Below are positions 1 through 8,402 of a stretch of 64,000 bases of DNA, one piece after another. The notes beneath the pieces were generated by a model that was given only the letters and a program-made list of their open reading frames with translations, was not told where the DNA came from and did not search any database. A program made the translations under genes and the position numbers. Position 1 is the first letter of the stretch; the number at the start of each line of letters is the position of its first letter. Origin of the DNA: Sphingobium cloacae (GTDB lineage Bacteria; Pseudomonadota; Alphaproteobacteria; Sphingomonadales; Sphingomonadaceae); assembly GCF_002355855.1 (NCBI RefSeq), contig NZ_AP017655.1:3703293-3767292 (forward strand). Direction: 5' to 3'.

Positions 1-1929
1 CAGCGAATTGCTCCAGCCTTCGACCGGAAGGACGGACAGCTCCGCCTCGATACCCTGATAGCGCGCCTTGGCCGCGTTCACCGTGGTGGTGCCGCTGCCC
101 CCGCCCAGCAGAAAGATCGTGAGATCTTCCTGCTTGTCCTTCATCTCGTTTCTGAATGCGGACACGTTCAATCGTACGCGGCGGTCGAACCAGTCGCTCT
201 TGAAGCCCACTTCGTAGGCATTGAGGGTTTCTGGCCTGTACGGGCCGATAAAGGCCGAACTTGGCGCGCGTGCGTTGAAACCGCCGGTATTATACCCCAC
301 GCTAAAGGACGCGTACATCATGAGGTTGGGCATCGCCTGATACTGGACGGCGACCTTGGGCGTGAATTTCTTGAAGGTCACGCTCCCTCGCCCATGGTCG
401 GCGGGCGCCCCCAGCACGGTGTCGGGCAGCGGCGCGTTGAGCGGCGCGGGGGTGCCCATTCCGAAGCCGTAATTGACCAGATCCAGCCGCTTCTTGTCCC
501 AGGTGTAACGGCCACCCGCGATAAGCTTGAGTTTCTCGGTGAGATTATATTCGGCCTGCGCGAACACCGCCTTGGATGTGGTCCAGTAATCCGTGCTGTA
601 GGAAAGCGGGTTCGTGATGATTCCCACGCCCGGCGCCAGCGTCGGATCGAGGAGTGCGGCATCCAGTTCGGTGATCTGGGTGATGTGCCATTTCGAATGA
701 AAATAGAAGCCGCCGGCGATGATGCTGAAGGGGCCTTCGAAGTCGCTTTCAAAGCGCAGTTCCTGCGAAAATTGCTCGTAGCGCTCATTTTGCTGAATCG
801 GGAAATATCCGAGCGCCGTTCCGTCCAGATAAGAGAAAGACCTCTGCTTGGTATCGCGATAGCCAGTAATCGCGACCACCGAAAAATCGTCGAACCTATG
901 GGTTAGATGGAGCGTGGCCGCGCTCATGTTCAAACGGCCCGGCTGCTTCGTGGGGATTTCAGAAACATTGTCGCTCTTGCGGATGGATGAACGGCAAAGA
1001 AAACTCAGTTGAGGGTTCAAGCAGGGTGAATTGGCGCCTGTCGTGTACCCCGTGACCGGAAGATCTGTGATCAGATCGGGCGTAAGCAGGTTGATGGCTG
1101 GCGGCAGCTCGCTGCGATCCCGCTGTTTCTCAAGGATGAGCGTGGCGCTCAGCCGATCGGTTGGCGTCGCATGGAACGTCACATTATAGTTTTGGAGGTT
1201 CTTGTCGCCAAGATGGGTGTTCAACGTGGAATTGTAGATGGTGCCATCATCGGTCGAGGACAGAATGTCGACCTTGACGGCGAGCTTGTCCTTGATGAGG
1301 GGGAGCATCAGGCGCCCCTCGACATCGGTGCGCCCGAAGCTGCCGACCGTGAATTTGAGCTTGCCATGCGTATCGTCGCCCGGATCGGGAATGGCGCGCA
1401 CGATGTTCAGCGCTCCGCCCGTCGTGTTGCGCCCGAACAGCGTCCCCTGCGGACCGCGCAGGACTTCGAGTCTTTCGACATCGAAGGAATCCAGCAGCAG
1501 GCCGACCGGCGTTCCGATCACCACACCATCCAGCACGAAGCCGATGCCGGGTTCGAAGGCCTTGGATGTGTCCTGAATCGAAATGCCGCGCAGGCTGACG
1601 TGAACCAGATTGGCGGACGACTGCCCCTTGTTGATCGTCATGCCGGGAACCATCCCCTGAATACCGGCGATCGTGCCGACATTCGCATTCTGCAATGTCT
1701 CCGTGGTGAATGCCGACACGGTGACGGGAATCTTCTGGATCGACTCCGATCTTTTCTGTGCCGTCACGACGATATCGGCCAGTCCCGTTTCCGCCGGTGC
1801 GGGCGCGGGGGCAGCGTCAGCGGTGACACCCTCTTGCGAGAGGGCGGGCTGTTCCACCGCGGCCCATGCGACATTCCCCGTGCTCATCGCAACTACCGAT
1901 GCGCACGCCAATGTACTTGCCCTCATCAT
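1..1929 (-). CDS. TonB-dependent receptor, 3' end outside window
   Basis: Outer-membrane active-transport receptor. Reading leftward from 1929 the frame stays open for 643 codons to base 1, so the C-terminal end of the barrel lies outside the window. The start is ATG 1927-1929 (a second ATG follows directly), with GGAGG five bases upstream. A signal peptide of about 22 residues ends near AWA. A plug domain follows with the family motifs: a TonB-box-like IVVTAQKR near residue 50, then VERLEVLRGPQGTLFGRNT near residue 150. Strand-rich barrel sequence with sphingomonad-type features (YASFSVGYNTGGFNAR, RPETLNAYEVGFKSDW) occupies the rest. The substrate cannot be told from sequence. The neighbouring broken flavin reductase hints at a catabolic locus, but that is inference. 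Confidence 0.93.
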   Translation of the reverse strand, partial: MMRASTLACASVVAMSTGNVAWAAVEQPALSQEGVTADAAPAPAPAETGLADIVVTAQKRSESIQKIPVTVSAFTTETLQNANVGTIAGIQGMVPGMTINKGQSSANLVHVSLRGISIQDTSKAFEPGIGFVLDGVVIGTPVGLLLDSFDVERLEVLRGPQGTLFGRNTTGGALNIVRAIPDPGDDTHGKLKFTVGSFGRTDVEGRLMLPLIKDKLAVKVDILSSTDDGTIYNSTLNTHLGDKNLQNYNVTFHATPTDRLSATLILEKQRDRSELPPAINLLTPDLITDLPVTGYTTGANSPCLNPQLSFLCRSSIRKSDNVSEIPTKQPGRLNMSAATLHLTHRFDDFSVVAITGYRDTKQRSFSYLDGTALGYFPIQQNERYEQFSQELRFESDFEGPFSIIAGGFYFHSKWHITQITELDAALLDPTLAPGVGIITNPLSYSTDYWTTSKAVFAQAEYNLTEKLKLIAGGRYTWDKKRLDLVNYGFGMGTPAPLNAPLPDTVLGAPADHGRGSVTFKKFTPKVAVQYQAMPNLMMYASFSVGYNTGGFNARAPSSAFIGPYRPETLNAYEVGFKSDWFDRRVRLNVSAFRNEMKDKQEDLTIFLLGGGSGTTTVNAAKARYQGIEAELSVLPVEGWSNSL

Positions 1930-2517
1930 ATTGACCTCCCCTAATAGCATTTCTCCGCATCGCCCCAGCGAGCGTTCGACACCAAGCAAAAGCCGTGCCA
2001 ATGGCATTTTCAATCGATTGGGATTGAGAAGAAAGCAGTTCAATCCATAATGATCTACCGCCCTCTCCACGCAGAGCAGTCAGAAACTATGACAGTCTAG
2101 GCCACGAAAAGGACAGTCCATGCCGAGCAAGAAGTGCAAGAGGAGAAATTATAGGAAGTTGCGGGAAGTTGAAACTGTGCGTGTGCAGGAGAAGCAATAG
2201 GTATGGGGCTGAATCCGTAGGCGTTCATTTATTCAGTGCATAATTCCTCCTCATGGATGTTGACCGCTCTGTAAGTTGTCCAACCCTTCGCCGCAGCCTT
2301 TCATAATAAAGTTCGTGCCAGACGTGCCGCCAGCTCCTCGCGCTGGAGGCATTTCCGTGCGACCATCTGTTCTGACATGCCTGTAACGCACATTGATCAA
2401 GGGCGCTGTCCGTGAAAACGACAGTAGCTGTCGTCAGGTGAAGCATCCAACATTGAGCATGCCGGATATACGCTATCGATTGGCGCAGAGCGTTTTCGGG
2501 GGGCGACGGCCTTTCAG
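1930..2517. other. 588-bp intergenic region, no gene recognised
   Basis: This stretch separates the TonB receptor start from the 3' end of the broken OYE gene. It is less GC-rich than its surroundings and carries the receptor's ribosome binding site at its left edge. I see short open frames on both strands but none with a ribosome binding site or family resemblance. No tRNA or clear terminator is visible. It may hold the receptor promoter and decayed coding sequence. Confidence 0.5.
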
Positions 2518-3279
2518 TTACACCAACGTTCTTAGCATGTTGGCGTCGTACGCCAGCAGCTCATCGAACGTGCCCTCGCGTACTTTTTGAGCCCAATTAG
2601 GATCGGCGATCATACCTCGCCCCACGGCGACGAGATCGAATTCCTCCCGCTCGACCCGCTTGGCCGCTTCCACAATCGAAGGTATGTCCGTTCCAGCGGC
2701 TTTGGTATTCAAGGCCTTGATTAGATCGTTGTCGAATCCGATGGAGCCCACGGTCAGCGTTGGTTGGCCTGTCAGCTTTTTCACCCACCCTGCAAGATTG
2801 AGGTCGCTGCCTGCGAATTCCGGTTCCGAGAAGCGGCGCTGGGAGCAATCAAATATGTCTACACCTGCATCTTTCAGCGGCCCCACCCACTCCTCCAGTT
2901 CGGAAGGGGTATCTACCACCCGGGCATCGTAAGCCGCCATTTTAAATTGCGAGAGCCGGAAAAAGATGGGGAACTCCTCTCCTATCTCGGCGCGGACGGC
3001 GCGGATGACTTCGGTGGCAAAAAGAGTGCGTTCCTTTATTGTGTTGCCGCCATAGCGGTCCGTCCTGTTGTTCGTCGCTTTCCAGAAAAATTGATCGAAC
3101 AGATAGCCGTGCCTACCATGAAGTTCTATCGCGTCGAAGCCGAGGGTTTTAGCATCACGAGCCCCCCGCACGAATGAAGCGACAACATCCGCGATATCCT
3201 CTTGGGACATGGGTTTTCCGCCACTCTTACCCGGCGCATAAAGGCCTGAAGGGCTTTCGAGATCTTCACCTAATGGTGA

Positions 3280-3285
3280 ATTAGG
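3280..3285. repeat. Target-site duplication, left copy (attagg)
   Basis: Six bases abutting the left end of the IS481-type element. They differ from the right copy (actagg, 3901-3906) at one position. On the transposase strand this copy contributes the TAA that ends the transposase frame, so the stop codon comes from the target and not from the element. Confidence 0.75.
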
Positions 3286-3844
3286 TGTTCAGTCCCGGCA
3301 TCTGGTGGATTGGGTTGACGATGAACCGTTCTGGCTCTGACGTCCAGATCTTGGCGATGTATTCGTAGGGTGTGAGCCCGCTGAGCGTTTTGAGCCTTCG
3401 GGCGAAGTTGTAGGCGGCCATGAAGTCAGCGAGGTGCGTCCGGAGTTGCTGATGGCTGTCGTAGTGGAAGCGTTTGACGGTCGCCTCCTTGATGGTCCGG
3501 TTCAGGCGAGAGATGCCGTGTCGCTGCAGGCACCGATGCAGCGCCGATCGTGTCAGGTGCGGGATCGATGGTTGCAGGGCATAAAGACAGTCATCGAGCG
3601 GCAGCAACGTGTGTCGACGGAACGCCACAACCATTGCCTCCTCGGCCTCGGACAGGGTGGTGGAATGAGGGGCCTTCGGCCCGGTCTTCAAATCCTCGAC
3701 CGTCGCCCGCTTGCGCCACTTCGCCACCGTCTTCGGGTTGATCCCCAAATCCCGGCTCAGCGTCGCGAGCGAAGCTTGCGATCGCTGTATTGCTGCTCGG
3801 ACGGCGTGCGTGGTCGTGGCGCTCCCGTGACGTACCTGTCCCAT
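3281..3844 (-). pseudogene. IS481-family transposase with in-frame internal deletion
   Basis: The start is ATG 3844 (MGQVRHGS) with an AAGGAAG ribosome binding site. The N-terminal helix-turn-helix half is intact (LSRDLGINPKTVAKWRK, then LTRSALHRCLQRHGISRL). At about 3502 the frame jumps straight to the family's C-terminal piece (NRTIKEATVKRFHYDS ... LTPYEYIAKIW ... IHQMPGLNT). Full-length relatives are over 300 residues. This one is about 187 from that ATG, so roughly 130-140 residues carrying the DDE catalytic acids are gone without a frameshift. The stop codon TAA lies at 3281-3283, in the flanking target repeat. Transposition activity is not expected. A DNA-binding product that could interfere with related elements is possible but speculative. 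Confidence 0.85.
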
Positions 3845-3900
3845 AAGGCTTCCTTCCATTCCAACGAAAGGATCGCACCATCAAACCGTGGGATCAAACA
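3286..3900 (-). mobile_element. Internally deleted IS481-family insertion sequence (615 bp)
   Basis: Both ends begin, reading inward, with TGTT followed by a shared TCCC: TGTTCAGTCCCGG from 3286 rightward and TGTTTGATCCCACGG from 3900 leftward, an imperfect terminal inverted repeat. The element is flanked by attagg (3280-3285) and actagg (3901-3906). These match the NCTAGN target with 6-bp duplication known for IS481, with one substitution. The transposase frame inside lacks most of the catalytic domain, so the copy is non-autonomous. It lies inside an OYE gene in the same orientation as that gene. Confidence 0.85.
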
Positions 3901-3906
3901 ACTAGG
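3901..3906. repeat. Target-site duplication, right copy (actagg)
   Basis: Six bases abutting the right end of the IS481-type element, with the central CTAG expected for this family. On the OYE coding strand the bases read CCTAGT, within the codons that rejoin the two halves of the flavin reductase. Confidence 0.75.
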
Positions 3907-4254
3907 AAAATTGAAGTCGCGCACCCCGCCGACATGCCAAAGCTGCAACGCGATCGCGCCGCCACCGGCATGCACGGTTTCGACAATGCGTCGCCAGGGT
4001 TGCAAGCGTTCTCCGTGAAACCAAGGGATGCGCTCGTTGTTTCGCGCCAATTTTCGGTCAAGAAAGGTGCCTTCGGTAATAATGAGTCCGGCGCCGCCTC
4101 TGGAACGGCGTCCATAGTAAGCTGCAACCTCGGGTTTTGGGACGCCTTCGGGTGCGTAGTAGCGCGTCATCGGCGACATTGTCAGTCGATTGCGAAGGTA
4201 CAACGATTTATACCTGAATGGCCTAAACAGAGATCTCAATATTTCCGCTTCCAC

Positions 4255-4481
4255 CAGCCACCTCCGTCGCGAACCTTCCGCACTTACAAGCAAGAGGTGT
4301 GCCTGATCGCATGCGCCACGTTCACTGTCGGCCTTTGAATGAGCGCTTGGTGCAATCATCATCCCTACCATCCAACACTCGGCGCGGCTTGCAGTGCCGC
4401 GAGCCGAGCGCGACTAGGGAGGGCGCATCGGCTGTGTCGCAACAGCCGAGCCCTCTCATCCGTGTATTTATTGAAGACACT
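4255..4481. other. Non-coding sequence upstream of the broken OYE gene
   Basis: The ribosome binding site of the OYE gene lies at the left edge. No gene is recognised. A short inverted repeat CGGCTGT / ACAGCCG sits near 4429-4448. The right edge, near 4482, is where a fragment of another gene begins abruptly, so a recombination junction lies here. Confidence 0.45.
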
Positions 4482-4829
4482 TCGCGGACCTCGTCGGCGC
4501 GCTCGTCGCGGAGTTTGTCGTGCAGCTCGTTGATCAACCTCAACCGGCTCTGAATCTCGTCGAGCGCCAGCTTGGCAGTGGCGACGCCCCAATCGGCGAG
4601 GATACCGTCCAACTGATCAAGCTCGCCCGGGCGGAGCCCATGCAATCTCGCCAGCAAACTATATTGCGAGGATGATGCCTCCAGATTGGCGGGAATGCCG
4701 GCGACCTGATCCACGAAGCTGTTCCACCGCTCGCGTCCGCTCGGCGTAATCCTAACGACGGTGGAGGCATAGCGGTCGCGGACAGCCTGCTTGGCGTCGG
4801 TGCGCCGCTCCGAATTGAATGCGGTGAGA
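4482..4829 (-). pseudogene. Fragment of an unrecognised gene, truncated at both ends
   Basis: On the minus strand about 116 codons read as plausible protein: ITPSGRERWNSFVDQVAG, then SLLARLHGLRPGELDQLDGI, then a helical, charged stretch ending ELHDKLRDERADEVRE. The resemblance to real protein stops at both edges, at about 4829 where IS3-type sequence begins on the other strand and at about 4482. I do not recognise the family with certainty. Helical, coiled-coil-like content suggests an internal piece of a larger protein. The open frame continues past both edges without family-like sequence, so the fragment is a remnant and not a gene. Confidence 0.45.
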
Positions 4830-4830
4830 C

Positions 4831-4977
4831 GATGCAAAGGCGGACGTGTTCGATTACATCGAACGCTTCTACAATCCGAAGCGTCGGCATTCGACACTGG
4901 GCTACCTCAGCCCGATGGAATTTGAAAACGAGGTCGGACTCGCCTAACTCCGTGTCCACGAAACCGGCAGCAGGCCA
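4831..4977 (+). mobile_element. IS3-family remnant: transposase C-terminal tail plus right end
   Basis: On the plus strand from 4831 the codons read [18 protein letters not shown], then [20 protein letters not shown] and a TAA at 4945-4947. This is the characteristic C-terminus of an IS3-family OrfB integrase. The following bases (GTGTCCACGAAACCGGCAGC) look like the right terminal repeat of such elements, ending near 4977. Everything upstream in the element, including the catalytic core and OrfA, is missing. The remnant sits between two gene fragments on the other strand, consistent with an IS-mediated deletion. Confidence 0.8.
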
Positions 4978-5087
4978 ATCGGAGTTCAACTGGTGGCGCG
5001 TGCGCTTGATGAGCAACTGCTATTCAGAGCTTGCCATGCCTTTCAGCGAATGACGGATTGGCACCTTCGCCTACCAGCAGAAGAGAA

Positions 5088-5273
5088 CCGCTTCAGTTTC
5101 TTCGCATCCTCCTCCGCCATGCCTTCGGTCGCGACGGCTTCCAGCGATTCCACCTTTTCCCGCGTCAGCCGCAAACCGCGTGCCGTCACCAGATTGGGGC
5201 CGGGCGGGATCGGAATCTCGAAAGTCGGCTCCAGATGCTCATCATCGCTTTCGCGGCGAAAGGCGACGCTCAT
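5088..5273 (-). pseudogene. GreA/GreB-family transcript cleavage factor, 3'-truncated
   Basis: The start is ATG 5273 with GGAGA seven bases upstream. The first 62 codons (MSVAFRRESDDEHLEP, IPIPPGPNLVTARGL, then EEDAKKLKR) match the N-terminal coil of the GreA/GreB-type proteins that sit beside cobT in sphingomonads. At about 5088 the family sequence ends and the frame runs into unrelated codons. Intact proteins are about 150-160 residues and include a C-terminal FKBP-like domain that binds RNA polymerase. That domain is absent here. The break faces the IS3 remnant at 4831-4977, so an IS-associated deletion is the likely cause. Family assignment rests on the N-terminal pattern only. Confidence 0.6.
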
Positions 5274-5370
5274 GACACTCTCCTCGCTTCATGGCCGCTG
5301 ATGCCGGGAAGCGGGAGGTCCGGGCCTTTCTCAAGAGAAGGAGCCGGACCCCGCCCGGCTCATCGGCCGG

Positions 5371-7197
5371 TCAATCCTCGTCGAACAGCCCCGCGAGCTG
5401 CTCGACCATCGTGCCGCCCAATTGCTCGGCGTCCATGATCGTGACGGCGCGGCGGTAATAGCGGGTCACGTCATGGCCGATGCCGATGGCGACGAGTTGC
5501 ACCGGGGACCGGTTCTCGATCCATTCGATCACTTGCCGCAGATGGCGTTCCAGATAGGTGCCGCTGTTGACCGACAGGGTGCTGTCGTCCACCGGCGCGC
5601 CGTCGGAGATGACCATCAATATGCGCCGCTCCTCGGACCGCGCGATCAGCCGGTTATGCGCCCAGAGCAGCGCTTCCCCGTCGATATTCTCCTTGAGCAG
5701 CCCTTCGCGCATCATCAGGCCCAGATTCTTGCGCGCCCGCCGCCACGGTTCGTCGGCCTTCTTGTAGACGATGTGGCGCAGGTCGTTCAGCCGCCCCGGC
5801 ATCGGCGGACGCCCGGCGGCGAGCCAGTCCTCGCGGCTCTGCCCGCCCTTCCACGCGCGCGTGGTGAAGCCCAATATCTCGGTCTTGACGCCGCAGCGTT
5901 CCAGCGTGCGGGCCATGATGTCGGCGCTGATCGCGGCGATGCTGATCGGCCGCCCGCGCATGGAGCCGCTATTGTCGATCAGCAGCGTCACCACCGTGTC
6001 GCGAAATTCGGTATCGCGCTCGACCTTGTAGGAGAGGGAGTGGCTCGGGTCGATCACGATCCGCGCAAGCCGCGCCGCATCCAGCAGCCCTTCCTCCTGA
6101 TCGAAGTCCCAGCTTCGGGATTGCTGCGCCATCAGGCGGCGTTGCAGCCGGTTGGCGAGCTTCGTCACCGCGCCCTGCAAGCTCACCAGTTGTTGATCGA
6201 GGAACCCGCGCAGGCGCAGCAGTTCATCCTCGTCGCACAGGTCTTCCGCCGTCACCACCTCGTCATGGAGCAGGGTATAGGCCTTGTAGTCGAAGCCCGG
6301 CGGCAGGTCGCCCATCGGCCGGTTCGGGCGCACGGGCATCATGCCCTCGTCGCCCATCTCGTCGCCGCCTTCCTCGCTGTCGGCGTCGAACTCGTCGCTA
6401 TAGTCGGTGTCGCCGTCTTCGGTATCGCCGCCCTGGTCCTCGGCCCGCGCCTGCGCGTTCATGTCGCTGTCGCCGGGCTGGTCCTCGCCGGAATCGCCTT
6501 CTTCCTGCTGCTGCTCTTCCTCTTCGCCCTCCTGCTCCGTTTCCGATTCATCGGATTCGGGCGGAACGTCGGCGTCCACCAGTTGCAGATGTTCCAGCAT
6601 CGCGGCGGTCAGCTTCTGGAAGGCCCGCTGGTCGTCGATGGCGAGCGAGAGCGCGTCGAGATCCGTCCCCGCCTTGTCCTCGATCCACCGGTCGACCATG
6701 GCGAGCCCGTCAGTCACGTCCCTGGGCGCGGCCTGGCCGGTCAGCCGCTCGCGCACCTTCAGCGCCAGCGCGGTGGACAAGGGCACCTCATCGGCCGATC
6801 GCGCCCGCCGGATCGGGTCGGATTTCAGCCGCATGTCGAGCGCATGGTTGAGATTGTCGCGCACGCCCGCCATCGTCCGCGAGCCGATCGCCTCGATCCG
6901 CGCCTGCTCCACCGCGTCATAGACCGCGCGCGCCACCGCGTCCGCAGGGGCCGACGCATTGTGCATCCGCGCATTATGATGGCGCAGCTTCAAGGCGTTG
7001 GCGTCGGCGAAACCGCGCGCCAGCGCGACCTGATCGGCGGGCAGCGTGCGTCCGGGTGTCGGCACCTTGATCGCCTTGCCCGCCATGTGCGGCGCATCGG
7101 CGGTGAAGCCCACCTCCACCTCCGCATCGCGCGCGATGGAACGCGCCGCGCCGGAGAGCACGTCCTTGAAAGCGTCGAGGGCGGAGCGCTCGGTCAT
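5371..7197 (-). CDS. cobT: Cobaltochelatase subunit CobT
   Basis: In aerobic B12 synthesis CobS and CobT form the AAA+ chaperone part that, with CobN, inserts Co2+ into hydrogenobyrinic acid a,c-diamide. The protein is 608 residues, normal for CobT. It has an N-terminal CobT domain, a very acidic linker around residues 210-285 rich in Glu, Asp and Gln, and a C-terminal von Willebrand A domain with the MIDAS motif DNSGSM near residue 400 and [11 protein letters not shown] further on. ATG 7195-7197 overlaps the TGA of the phosphatase gene by one base, implying translational coupling. It is the last gene of the cobS-osmC-phosphatase-cobT unit. No cobN lies in this window. Confidence 0.95.
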   Translation of the reverse strand: MTERSALDAFKDVLSGAARSIARDAEVEVGFTADAPHMAGKAIKVPTPGRTLPADQVALARGFADANALKLRHHNARMHNASAPADAVARAVYDAVEQARIEAIGSRTMAGVRDNLNHALDMRLKSDPIRRARSADEVPLSTALALKVRERLTGQAAPRDVTDGLAMVDRWIEDKAGTDLDALSLAIDDQRAFQKLTAAMLEHLQLVDADVPPESDESETEQEGEEEEQQQEEGDSGEDQPGDSDMNAQARAEDQGGDTEDGDTDYSDEFDADSEEGGDEMGDEGMMPVRPNRPMGDLPPGFDYKAYTLLHDEVVTAEDLCDEDELLRLRGFLDQQLVSLQGAVTKLANRLQRRLMAQQSRSWDFDQEEGLLDAARLARIVIDPSHSLSYKVERDTEFRDTVVTLLIDNSGSMRGRPISIAAISADIMARTLERCGVKTEILGFTTRAWKGGQSREDWLAAGRPPMPGRLNDLRHIVYKKADEPWRRARKNLGLMMREGLLKENIDGEALLWAHNRLIARSEERRILMVISDGAPVDDSTLSVNSGTYLERHLRQVIEWIENRSPVQLVAIGIGHDVTRYYRRAVTIMDAEQLGGTMVEQLAGLFDED

Positions 7198-7982
7198 CAG
7201 TCCAGCAACGCCGCGCGCATGGCTTCGCGTGCGGCGTCATCCACGCCCAGCACATCGGTCAGATAGCCCTCAAGCCCGCCATAATGCTGGTCCAGCGTCT
7301 CGAACAGCGTATCGAGATAGACGGTTTCGGCACGCAACAGAGGCGCCAGCATATCCGCCCTTTCAAAGCGCAGGCGTGCGACCAGCGTATCGCGCTGCGC
7401 CATCAACCAATCCCAGTCGGCATGGTCATTGGTCAGCATATAGTCATTGGTGATGGCCTCGCGCGGCACGCCCAGCGCGCCAAGGATGAGCGTGGCGGCC
7501 ACGCCCGTCCGGTCCTTGCCGGCGGAACAGTTGATCAGCAGCGGTACCCGGCCGGCCAATATTCGCGTGAACATGGCGCGATAGGATTCGGCGTGGTCCG
7601 CAGGGATGACGCGATACAGCGCTATCATCCTCTCGCGCATCTCGTCGGCCGTCGCGTCTTCGCGCTTCAGCATCTCACTCAGCAGGCCGCTGCTTTCCCG
7701 ATAATCGCGGGAGAAATAGTCGACATCCGCGCCATGCCACAGGGTCGGCTCGGTTTTGCGTTCATTGCCCCGGCGGAAATCGCAGATCGCCCGGATGCCC
7801 AGCGACCGCAAATACGCCGCGTCGGCGTTCGTCAACAGGGCCATGGTGCCTGACCGGAACAGCATGCCCCGTTTGACGCGGCGTCCGTCGATCGTGGGAT
7901 AGCCGCCAAAGTCGCGCAGATTGAACGCGCCTTCCAGGGGAATGCGGCTTGCCTGTGTCATCGAATCCACCGCTCCGCTCAT
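7197..7982 (-). CDS. Tyrosine-protein phosphatase (MptpB-like)
   Basis: A 261-residue cytoplasmic phosphatase of the tyrosine/serine type. The catalytic P-loop CSAGKDRTG is at residues 152-160, with Cys152 as nucleophile and the Lys-Asp variant seen in MptpB/LipA-type enzymes that also act on phosphoinositides. The N-terminal NLRDFGGY and [10 protein letters not shown] motifs are typical of the family. The start overlaps the TGA of the upstream OsmC-like gene (ATGA, 7979-7982) and its stop overlaps the cobT start, so all three should be translated as a coupled unit. Its substrate and its reason for lying between cobaltochelatase subunits are unknown. Confidence 0.88.
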   Translation of the reverse strand: MSGAVDSMTQASRIPLEGAFNLRDFGGYPTIDGRRVKRGMLFRSGTMALLTNADAAYLRSLGIRAICDFRRGNERKTEPTLWHGADVDYFSRDYRESSGLLSEMLKREDATADEMRERMIALYRVIPADHAESYRAMFTRILAGRVPLLINCSAGKDRTGVAATLILGALGVPREAITNDYMLTNDHADWDWLMAQRDTLVARLRFERADMLAPLLRAETVYLDTLFETLDQHYGGLEGYLTDVLGVDDAAREAMRAALLD

Positions 7983-8398
7983 GGTCGTTCAGGCTCGCCC
8001 ACGCGCGGCACCGCGATGGTTTCGATTTCCGTCCGCACTTCGTCCATCAGCTTGTGGACGGGGCATTTGGCCGCGACCGCGATCAGCTTGGCATGCTGCT
8101 CGTCGGTCAGCGGGCCGCTGACCGCGATGCGGGTCGTGAGGCGATAGACGCCCTGCCTTTCCCGGCTCGCATCGCGCGCGACGCCGACATGGATGCCTTC
8201 GACGGGGATGCCGTTGCGCTGCGCATACCAGAGCATCGTCATCGCCTTGCACGCGCCCAGCGCGGAATCGTAGAGATCGTGCGGATCGGGCCCTTCGTCA
8301 TGCCCGTCCGGCGCGCTCATGTCCGCGACCAGTTCGTGCCCGCGGATGTGGATGCGGTGCGCGGTGCCGTCCGGCGCGATCCGTTCGACGACGATCAT
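7979..8398 (-). CDS. OsmC family peroxiredoxin-like protein
   Basis: A 139-residue OsmC/Ohr-superfamily protein, which reduces organic hydroperoxides with a pair of cysteines. Cys50 (in DSALGACKAMTM) and Cys112 (in KCPVHKLM) are in the expected positions. ATG 8398 lies four bases after the cobS stop and its own TGA overlaps the start of the phosphatase gene, so it is embedded in the cobS-cobT transcript. The closest relatives by motif are the YhfA-like OsmC proteins of unknown physiological substrate. Confidence 0.88.
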   Translation of the reverse strand: MIVVERIAPDGTAHRIHIRGHELVADMSAPDGHDEGPDPHDLYDSALGACKAMTMLWYAQRNGIPVEGIHVGVARDASRERQGVYRLTTRIAVSGPLTDEQHAKLIAVAAKCPVHKLMDEVRTEIETIAVPRVGEPERP

Positions 8399-8402
8399 GG
8401 CG

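Larger units (their letters stand above)
2518..4254 (-). pseudogene. Old Yellow Enzyme family NADH:flavin oxidoreductase, interrupted by an insertion sequence
   Basis: FMN-dependent ene-reductase of the OYE / 12-oxophytodienoate reductase family. The N-terminal part runs from 4254 to about 3901 (LFRPF, MSPMTRYYAPEG, LIITEGT, QLWHVGGVRDFNFP) and the C-terminal part from 3285 to 2518 (ELHGRHGYLFDQFF, NNRTDRYGG, VAVGRGMIADPNW). Between them lies a 615-bp IS481-family element with 6-bp target repeats. Removing the element and one repeat restores a continuous frame of 371 residues, the usual OYE length. The start is GTG 4254, chosen because GGAGG lies six bases upstream and LFRPF follows, as in family members. 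As it stands the protein would stop inside the element, so a functional enzyme is unlikely. A downstream ATG (3210) could at most give a C-terminal fragment. Confidence 0.9.

Noticed and set aside
2225..2446. A 73-codon minus-strand frame between the TonB receptor and the OYE gene
   Set aside because: Composition is not protein-like, no family is recognisable and no ribosome binding site precedes it.
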